From: a virus
IMG/VR virus record: IMGVR_UViG_3300035698_006960
Coordinates: 1-23,345 of that record
DNA length: 23,345 nucleotides
Strand: one strand, 5' to 3'
Positions within the stretch are counted from its first letter, which is position 1. Every line of letters starts with the position of its first letter. The translations under genes and the position numbers were made by a program. Below, piece by piece: positions 14,619-20,621 of the stretch. The notes beneath the pieces were generated by a model. The model did no database searches, was not told the DNA's origin, and was given only the letters and a program-made list of their open reading frames with translations.

Positions 14619-15497
14619 TTATGCTCTGGTAATTGTCAGTCTAGTCAATCCGCGGGGATTGAAAGCGCCGATACCTAGATTCTCGAATACCGAGAAGCCG
14701 ATGGTACGTGCTTTAGGATCATCCGCAGACAAAGCAGTCAATTCTGTACGAACCGGAATCCGTCCAAAGTGTTCAGGCTCTGCACAAACATACACGGTAC
14801 CGACCGGAACCAAACGACTAACGACGATCTGGGCGCCCCAAAGGGTAGCCATAAGACCTGTCTTCAGCAATGTAGCCTGGGTTTCGATATCGAGGATATC
14901 TCTACCGAACTTACGAAGATCAGCATAATCGCGTGCATTCATGTAAACACGAGCTACACGGAGATCATGTCTTTCAACGAGCCCGAAAGCATCGGAAAGA
15001 ACTGCACCTGAAACAGGAGCTACCACCGGTATGTCAGGATTGATCTGACCCGCGAGGGAATCAAAACCTGCTGTTGCGATGGAATCAAGGACGGCGAATA
15101 CACGTTCGTCCTCTGCAGCCTGGATCTGTGCTTTCGCCAAGTCAAGGGAACGCTCGATAAGATCGAAGCGTCTTTCCTTAATCTGGGACAGCGGGATTTC
15201 AGGGTTAGACGCAATCTCGAACAACGGGAAAATCACACGCCTAGGCTTGGTGATTGCCAGAATATTCTGACCCTCTTCGCCTACTACGTATGCCGTAACA
15301 TCGGGATCTTTGTCATAAATGGGTAATGCACCATCGGGAAGCTGCTCTACCAAGAAGGTCTTACGACCTACGGCAGCGTAGTCACGACGGGTACGGAGAG
15401 GTTGAGTCATTGAGGCAGCAAGCTTGGCCCGCCCTGCGGCGGTCTTAACATACTTACCAATGACTTGCTGTTTTACAGCATTTGTCATTTCACTCAT
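14619..15497 (-). CDS. Probable major capsid protein (HK97 fold)
   Basis: A 292-aa protein. It has a short basic helical N-arm, a strand-loop region ending 'KPRRVIFPLFEIASNPEIP', then a long charged helix from about 103 to 142 (IKERRFDLIERSLDLAKAQIQ) that looks like the spine helix, then alternating alpha/beta ('RVYMNARDYADLRKF', 'LWGAQIVVSRLVPVGTVYV') resembling the A-domain of HK97-like capsids. Position after protease and scaffold genes and before a strong terminator supports this. The ATG at 15497 has AAAGGA about 9 nt upstream in the last codons of the preceding gene; an in-frame TTG at 15521 is less likely. The fold is inferred from pattern, not from a database match. Confidence 0.75.
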   Translation of the reverse strand: MSEMTNAVKQQVIGKYVKTAAGRAKLAASMTQPLRTRRDYAAVGRKTFLVEQLPDGALPIYDKDPDVTAYVVGEEGQNILAITKPRRVIFPLFEIASNPEIPLSQIKERRFDLIERSLDLAKAQIQAAEDERVFAVLDSIATAGFDSLAGQINPDIPVVAPVSGAVLSDAFGLVERHDLRVARVYMNARDYADLRKFGRDILDIETQATLLKTGLMATLWGAQIVVSRLVPVGTVYVCAEPEHFGRIPVRTELTALSADDPKARTIGFSVFENLGIGAFNPRGLTRLTITRA

Positions 15498-15502
15498 GGT
15501 AA

Positions 15503-16210
15503 TTATATCCTTTGATCCCAAACAACTTCCGTCTGGAAGGCATCTGGAGCCATTTTGACCACGCCAATGATCGTTGATTGATTCCGGTCATTCATCACGA
15601 AACCCTGAGCAGTCAATTCGGGCTGATCCAATCCCTCGGGGGACATGGTAGTCGCGTCATTTGCCTGCCATTTAGGCATCAGAAGACCGTTACGACTGGC
15701 CATAAGCTCATTACCAACGTTGTAAGTCAGTAAGTTGCCACCAGTGTACTGGGCTGCAATTGAGTCAGTGCAAGTCGCAATGATGTCAGTCTCGTACAGG
15801 GCTGAGCCGTATGTACCTTGACCGCAAACATAGGGACCCTTCCCTGAAGCCACCGCGGGGAGGTTTTCAAAGGAATTTCCTGCTGCAGAGTTAATGAAGA
15901 TACCGAGGGGGCGATACAAGCGTCTCAAAAGTACATCTCCTAAAAGAGCAGTTTGAATTGCGCTAGTACCGGCGCCGCCGATGAAATTGTTTCCCGCGTC
16001 TGGACGACCAAAAGCAACGGAACCTGATAATACACCAACCAATGTGGTGTTCAAGTTCGTTGAAATGTTCGTCGCAAGAGCTACGGGGTTTGCTTGAGTG
16101 AACGCGTCGTCCGTCAAGGCTCCAATACTATTCCTGATACCAAGATTAAGTATTCTGAGAGCACTTGAAGATTCGGTCCACCCTCCGCTGGCCTGTCCGT
16201 GCAGTGGCAT
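15503..16210 (-). CDS. Capsid-associated protein next to the major capsid gene
   Basis: A 235-aa protein opening MPLHGQASGGWTESSSALR. Composition is rich in Ala, Gly, Asn and Thr, with few charged residues, as in virion shell proteins. No known motif is seen. AAGGAGG lies 8 nt before the ATG, one of the strongest ribosome sites in the window, predicting high expression. Only 5 nt separate its stop from the capsid start, so the two are co-translated. It may be a decoration or minor capsid protein, or a second shell subunit. A tail role is less likely given its place between scaffold and capsid genes. Confidence 0.6.
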   Translation of the reverse strand: MPLHGQASGGWTESSSALRILNLGIRNSIGALTDDAFTQANPVALATNISTNLNTTLVGVLSGSVAFGRPDAGNNFIGGAGTSAIQTALLGDVLLRRLYRPLGIFINSAAGNSFENLPAVASGKGPYVCGQGTYGSALYETDIIATCTDSIAAQYTGGNLLTYNVGNELMASRNGLLMPKWQANDATTMSPEGLDQPELTAQGFVMNDRNQSTIIGVVKMAPDAFQTEVVWDQRI

Positions 16211-16389
16211 GTGTTATCCTCCTTGCACATTGTTTACAGGGCAGGAGTTTTCTCCACCTCATCACAGCGATAAGGTTTTTTGCCCTTCTTCTACTAATAT
16301 GTCTTCGGTATTTACCAAAAACCGAATAAGTTGGTACTTTTTAAGCCCGCACCCCTAAAACTTTTAGGGATGAGGGCCTAAAGTTTGTA
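16211..16389 (-). promoter_or_regulatory. Intergenic leader with two stem-loops before the capsid genes
   Basis: This 179-bp gap is the longest inside the head gene run apart from the terminator region. Stem-loop 1 at 16345-16377 follows the scaffold stop: an inner stem 16353-16360 with 16362-16369 and an outer GCCC/GGGC clamp, with no U-tract. Stem-loop 2 at 16304-16309 with 16321-16326 is a 6-bp stem. The region ends with the strong AAGGAGG site for the 15503-16210 gene. It plausibly sets the high capsid-to-scaffold expression ratio by processing, partial termination or an internal promoter, though no clear promoter is visible. Confidence 0.4.
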
Positions 16390-17655
16390 CTACTTGAAAA
16401 CGCTAGACACATCAGGAGCACTTTCCCAAAGATTGGTAAGGCTACTGATCTCATCATTTCCTGCCGAAGCGGTACGAGTCACAGAACCTACACGGGAAAC
16501 ACCCTTAGAAGGTTTGCGGGGCTGAGGACGCTGGGAGGCTTTCTTAGCTTCCTTCTCGTCTTCATCTTCATCGTCGCCAGCTTTCTTAGCTTCTTTCTCG
16601 TCTTCGTCTTCTACTTCATCTTCGCCTTCAGCTTTTTTAGCTGACTTACCGCCAAAGATCTCTGCAAGAAGAGCGTCTTCGTCATCGTCCATGTCTATGG
16701 GGTTGCCCATAGCGTCCATATCGGAATAGGAATCCTCTACCGGCATGTCGTTCTCAAACGTCAAGTCGTCCAAGTCACCATCATCGTCAGCCATTACAGC
16801 TTCCATTTCAGGCTCGGTTCCGTAGGCTTCCTCTTCCATTTCCGCAAGAAGAGCTACCTCTTCCGCATCCAGGTCAGCCTTTTTCTTGCCGCTTTCCTTC
16901 TCATCTTCGTCAGCATCTTCTTCTTTGTCGTCCTCAGCTTTCTTGCTGCCTTCAACTTCGTCATCCTCGTCGTCATCGTCAGATGCCATAAAGGTATTCA
17001 ACTGGTCCTGCAAGGTGGTGATCTTAGCGGCCAAGTCTCTAATGGTAGCTTTCTTGCCACCCTCAACTTCGTCGTCATCATCATCATCTTCGTCATCCCC
17101 AGCGGCCTTTATATTGGAAGCCATAAGCTCATCAAGCTCATTATCTTCCATATAAACGGTTTCGTCGGGCTCGGGCATATCCATGTCGTCACTCAAGAAA
17201 TCGCCACCTAGACGCTCCAATGTGGAAGCCAGATGTCCATCAGGCCAATCCATCATTGTGAAAGCCTGCTCCTCAATCATCGAGGCAGTAACGTTGTCAC
17301 GGCCCTGAAGCATAAGATTAGCAACCTTCAAGCACTTGTCAGCCTTAGCCTCTGCCATAGCTATGATAGAAGCCTGGAGCCCCTTAGCTTCTTTCGGTAC
17401 CCGAGGAGGGTTGACGTGTGCGGGATGATCCTGGTCCTCATCATCATACCCAGGATCTGCGGGAGGATTACCCTGCGGATAAGGGGGAGGATTCGGCGTT
17501 TCGGCCCAAGCGTCAGGGTCACCCTGAGCATAAGCTTCTAATGTCGGATCTGGCTGGTGTGCCGGGTGATCTTGGTCTTCTGTCCCATACCCGGGATTAG
17601 CCGGTGCTTCAGATGCCAAGCGATCTTTTTCTTTCCATGTTAAACGTTCTCTCAT
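16390..17655 (-). CDS. Highly acidic scaffold-like protein
   Basis: A 421-aa, very acidic protein with long Asp/Glu runs (DDEDDDDDDEVEG near residue 187 and others), alternating with Lys-Lys-Ala blocks. Residues 20-85 hold two copies of 'EDQDHPAH'. Residues 90-150 look helical and more folded. The C-terminus 'ISSLTNLWESAPDVSSVFK' is a distinct, possibly capsid-binding peptide. Its location between the prohead protease and capsid genes, with acidity, low complexity and helical content, is typical of scaffold or prohead core proteins that are later degraded. GGAGG lies 8 nt before the ATG, which overlaps the protease stop (ATGA). The assignment rests on context. Confidence 0.65.
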   Translation of the reverse strand: MRERLTWKEKDRLASEAPANPGYGTEDQDHPAHQPDPTLEAYAQGDPDAWAETPNPPPYPQGNPPADPGYDDEDQDHPAHVNPPRVPKEAKGLQASIIAMAEAKADKCLKVANLMLQGRDNVTASMIEEQAFTMMDWPDGHLASTLERLGGDFLSDDMDMPEPDETVYMEDNELDELMASNIKAAGDDEDDDDDDEVEGGKKATIRDLAAKITTLQDQLNTFMASDDDDEDDEVEGSKKAEDDKEEDADEDEKESGKKKADLDAEEVALLAEMEEEAYGTEPEMEAVMADDDGDLDDLTFENDMPVEDSYSDMDAMGNPIDMDDDEDALLAEIFGGKSAKKAEGEDEVEDEDEKEAKKAGDDEDEDEKEAKKASQRPQPRKPSKGVSRVGSVTRTASAGNDEISSLTNLWESAPDVSSVFK

Positions 17656-19181
17656 TTCTTTTTCCTCCGTGATTCCTGATTAGATGGAAAGGCTTGAGTA
17701 CTGCTCTCAAGAGACCCCCTCCTGAAAAGCATAAAACCCAATCTAAGTAATACCCCAGCCTCTTTAACTTGCGGCACCCGTTTCAAACTCACTGTACAAG
17801 CCTCACGATATTCCGAGGCAGACTTATACTGAGCGGGACTCCCTACAACCAAAGCGGTACGGTAAAGCTCTACCGGAAAATGTATTCCAGCTTCCTTATT
17901 AAATGCAGCTATCGCATCTACAAGAGCCGCATCAGAAGAAGCGACCTTACAAATAGCACCTAGCCCGGCTTTATAAAGCCGCTGCTGCGTTGCCAGTTTA
18001 TTCAAATTCTCATTCGTAGACTCAGTTGGTGAATGTGGTTCCTCTGGAGTAGCTAAATCATCTTTTAAACGTTTCTTTAGCCTGTCCATAACACTTCGGT
18101 AAGCTTCTTCCTCTACCTCTTTTAAAGGGGTAGGGGTTTTGGGTTCCGGAGCTGCAGGTTTCTCAGCGGGGGTATCTGAGGGCTCATCCGCAGAAGCGTC
18201 TGCATCCTCTTCCCAACCAGCTAAGAAGTTGTCACCCACCCTGAAAGATGTGTGTGTTGGAGTTGCTACCGTCCGAACGGCTTCACCTAGGGAAGCTGCT
18301 TTTAGATTAGCATCCTCAGACCACTGTGGCGGAGGCGTTGATAGAATCTCTTGCGCTAACTTTGCAATAGAATCCGTAGCCTCAATAACATTACGAGCAA
18401 CTGCACCCGTAAAGGCCGGGGATTCAACCCAGGAGGCCTCTACAAAGTTTACACCGCCCGTTGGGTCTATACTTTCATGTCCACACAGTTCCGCTATAGT
18501 GGTCTTTACACCTTGCTCATCAAAGAAGGTGTTTCCCTTCTCATACTTAATGTGGGAGCACATCTCGGTTTCATCCGCTGCCCAATGTCCACACTTAGTA
18601 CAGATAGTCCCGTCAACGGTACAACCCATAGACAAGGTTCCCATTGCACCACTTTCAATGGCTTCTACTAGCTCCGTATGCTTACGGTCTGTAGCAATGA
18701 GAATATCCACATATATAGCGTCCCCGATGTCCCGAGCTACAGCATCAATGATCCGACCCTTAGACAGATCCTCAACCTGAACATGCTCTACAAAGTTATG
18801 GCCCCCAACAAAGGTTTGGAATGATTTAAGTAAAACACCCCTAGACCAAGCATCGAAATTTGAATTGATGTACTTATCAGCCTCAGCCTTAATACGGAAA
18901 TCTGAGTACTTACGGTTGACCCTAAAGCCAGCCTCACGTACTGCACCCGTTACTACGTCTTTAGGGGTGTAAACATCTACTGAGGCTATGATAGTAGCGT
19001 GTGTAAGCAAAAACTTCTTGGGGTCAAATTGTTGACCTAAGAATTCAGATGCTCGCTCTACTAAGTTAGACCCAAGTTCCGTTCCACCTTTAGACTTAGA
19101 AGCTGTCCTGACCTTGCCCCATTGTTTACGGGACACTCTAGGATGAAGAACTTTTGCTGCTGCATATTTAGTGAAGGCCAT
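17652..19181 (-). CDS. Prohead (head maturation) serine protease with zinc knuckle
   Basis: A 509-aa protein. The protease domain is at about 55-270: 'FVGGHNFVEHVQ' (H128/H133), 'SKGRIIDAVARD', 'YVDILIATDRKH', and 'TLSMGC' with the likely nucleophile S184. This is the His...Ser-Met-Gly layout of herpesvirus-assemblin-like phage maturation proteases. Directly after the serine comes a CxxC...CxH cluster (C194, C197, C208, H210) that probably binds zinc. Residues 290-400 are Pro/Glu/Asp-rich linker, and 400-509 a helical tail that may be a scaffold-like or self-cleaved part. It would cut scaffold and capsid proteins inside the prohead. TAATG couples it to the upstream gene. Confidence 0.85.
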   Translation of the reverse strand: MAFTKYAAAKVLHPRVSRKQWGKVRTASKSKGGTELGSNLVERASEFLGQQFDPKKFLLTHATIIASVDVYTPKDVVTGAVREAGFRVNRKYSDFRIKAEADKYINSNFDAWSRGVLLKSFQTFVGGHNFVEHVQVEDLSKGRIIDAVARDIGDAIYVDILIATDRKHTELVEAIESGAMGTLSMGCTVDGTICTKCGHWAADETEMCSHIKYEKGNTFFDEQGVKTTIAELCGHESIDPTGGVNFVEASWVESPAFTGAVARNVIEATDSIAKLAQEILSTPPPQWSEDANLKAASLGEAVRTVATPTHTSFRVGDNFLAGWEEDADASADEPSDTPAEKPAAPEPKTPTPLKEVEEEAYRSVMDRLKKRLKDDLATPEEPHSPTESTNENLNKLATQQRLYKAGLGAICKVASSDAALVDAIAAFNKEAGIHFPVELYRTALVVGSPAQYKSASEYREACTVSLKRVPQVKEAGVLLRLGFMLFRRGSLESSTQAFPSNQESRRKKK

Positions 19182-19759
19182 TATTCAATACCCCCCTCAT
19201 TTACAACAACGACTTCCACGCAATCCGGATGACCCTTAATGTCCTCACGTTTAATAAGGAAAAGGCATCCAGAGCAAGCAAGCAGTCCTACACTGATTCC
19301 GTCTCTTCTTTTATATGTAGCAGGACGTAAAACAATGTCCTTACATTTAGGGCATGTAAAACGTCCACTATCAGTCTCCCCTTTAGTCGCACGATAACGA
19401 CGGTCAGGGGCAGCCCAGTAAAGGGCTTTCTTAATGTAAGCGGTAGCTACACGTGTAACTGACTCTAATGGGTAAGGTCCACCAGGTACGGATACGGTGC
19501 CTACGCCGCCGGGGACATTTGCATGCCCCACAGCAGGTGGCTTCAACATCCGTGACTGGAAACGGCCTAAGTCCTCTACAGCGGCCCTTTCGGAACCGTG
19601 GGGCCATTCGACATCCACCATCCCTATTGCAGGCCAAACCGCTTGTACTGTCCCTGCCAGATCTCTGTTACCCCCTATAAAAGGGTAGACGAGATCCCCG
19701 ACAGAGAACTCTGAGGCTCTCTGCTGATAGTCTACAAATGCAGACTTGGGACTGGTCAT
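19181..19759 (-). CDS. Zinc-ribbon protein with SH3/KOW-like N-terminal domain
   Basis: A 192-aa protein. Residues 18-60 ('SVGDLVYPFIGG', 'GTVQAVW', 'GMVDVEWPHG') look like a small SH3- or KOW-like beta-barrel. Residues 65-100 are a Pro/Gly-rich linker. Residues 133-170 form a zinc ribbon with C136-x2-C139 and C162-x2-C165. The ATG at 19759 is chosen over 19792 because AAGGAG lies 7 nt upstream, formed in part by the stop of the topoisomerase-fusion gene. Its stop overlaps the protease start (TAATG). The function is unknown; a head-assembly cofactor or nucleic-acid-binding protein is plausible. Confidence 0.7.
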   Translation of the reverse strand: MTSPKSAFVDYQQRASEFSVGDLVYPFIGGNRDLAGTVQAVWPAIGMVDVEWPHGSERAAVEDLGRFQSRMLKPPAVGHANVPGGVGTVSVPGGPYPLESVTRVATAYIKKALYWAAPDRRYRATKGETDSGRFTCPKCKDIVLRPATYKRRDGISVGLLACSGCLFLIKREDIKGHPDCVEVVVVNEGGIE

Positions 19760-19769
19760 CGTATTCTCC

Positions 19770-20621
19770 TTAGGCCTCAAGATTGAATCCATGGGAAGCT
19801 TTCTTGTCTTCTTTCTTGTCTTCTTTCTTGTCTTCTTTCTTCTCGTCCTTCCCGTCGTCCTTCCCGTCGTCCTTCTTCTCTTTTATGAATTCTTTGAACT
19901 GGGGAGGAACTTCACCGGCTTTCTTGTCTTCTTTCTTGTCATCGTCCTCAACATCATCATCCTCAGCTTTCTTAGCCACTTTGATAGCGGCCTGGATCAT
20001 TGCGGAATCAGAGTCATTGGATAAGATGTCCAAAGCTTGCAAGGTACGCTCTGCATGCTCTGCCGTAGCTGTCCCGGCAAGAATGTCACGCTGGACATCC
20101 AAAACGGCACTAGCAAGGCTAAACATATCAATGGAGCTGGTACGACTGGCTTCGTCATGTAGTCTAGCAAGGTAGGAACCGAGCTTAGCGCTCAAGGCCT
20201 TACGACCAAGTTCTTCAAAAGCAGACTGCTTTCCAGGTGTGGGGGATTCGGGCATGGTACTTCTACCGTTGCTCAAGTCGCCTTGCTGGAATTTCTCGCG
20301 GAGTTCCCTGTTTTCTTGCTGCGTGAATTCACCCTTCATATAGGCTTCATCAGGTTCAGCTTCCATAGGACCGGCTTTTTCTTCGCCAATGTCTTCAGGA
20401 TCAAAACCTTGCTCTTTAACAACATCAAGCTCGTCCAGAGCTTTCTTGCTAAGGCCAGCGGCCTTTTCCACATGGTCACTCAAAAGGTCACAACGATGAG
20501 CAAAGTCCATCGCTACCTTTTCGGGCACACCAAAAGTTTCAAATTCTGTCTGGAATAAAGTAGCGACTCTATCTAAGGTAGTTGTTACCTCACGAGCACC
20601 CTTCTTTGTCATTCCTGCCAT
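19770..20621 (-). CDS. Possible nested in-frame product from an internal start (scaffold-like, 283 aa)
   Basis: Inside the large fusion gene, an ATG at 20621 (MAGMTKKGAREV) is preceded by GAGGAGG with 8 nt spacing, as good as any gene start in this window. It would yield the last 283 residues alone: helical segments (to about residue 230 of the product), then an Asp/Glu/Lys-rich tail. In-frame nested scaffold genes are established in phages such as lambda (Nu3 within C). The SD codons also encode Asn-Glu-Glu-Ala, so chance cannot be excluded. It shares the acidic/KKA style with the 16390-17655 protein. Confidence 0.4.
   Translation of the reverse strand: MAGMTKKGAREVTTTLDRVATLFQTEFETFGVPEKVAMDFAHRCDLLSDHVEKAAGLSKKALDELDVVKEQGFDPEDIGEEKAGPMEAEPDEAYMKGEFTQQENRELREKFQQGDLSNGRSTMPESPTPGKQSAFEELGRKALSAKLGSYLARLHDEASRTSSIDMFSLASAVLDVQRDILAGTATAEHAERTLQALDILSNDSDSAMIQAAIKVAKKAEDDDVEDDDKKEDKKAGEVPPQFKEFIKEKKDDGKDDGKDEKKEDKKEDKKEDKKASHGFNLEA

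Noticed and set aside
14426-14632. Plus-strand Lys-rich 68-aa open frame
   Set aside because: It translates the purine-rich spacer and runs through the terminator stem; it has no ribosome site and low-complexity composition only.
16886-17155. Plus-strand poly-Ser open frame
   Set aside because: It is the antisense of the Asp/Glu codon runs of the acidic scaffold gene; serine repeats arise from the complementary TCN/AGN codons, and there is no ribosome site.
18139-18780. Long plus-strand open frame of 213 aa
   Set aside because: It lies wholly antisense to the prohead protease, whose motifs are clear; no motif or start signal supports it.
19799-19940. CRISPR-like or origin-like iterons
   Set aside because: The units are 9-12 bp, contiguous, in frame, and encode a charged tail; there are no unique spacers.
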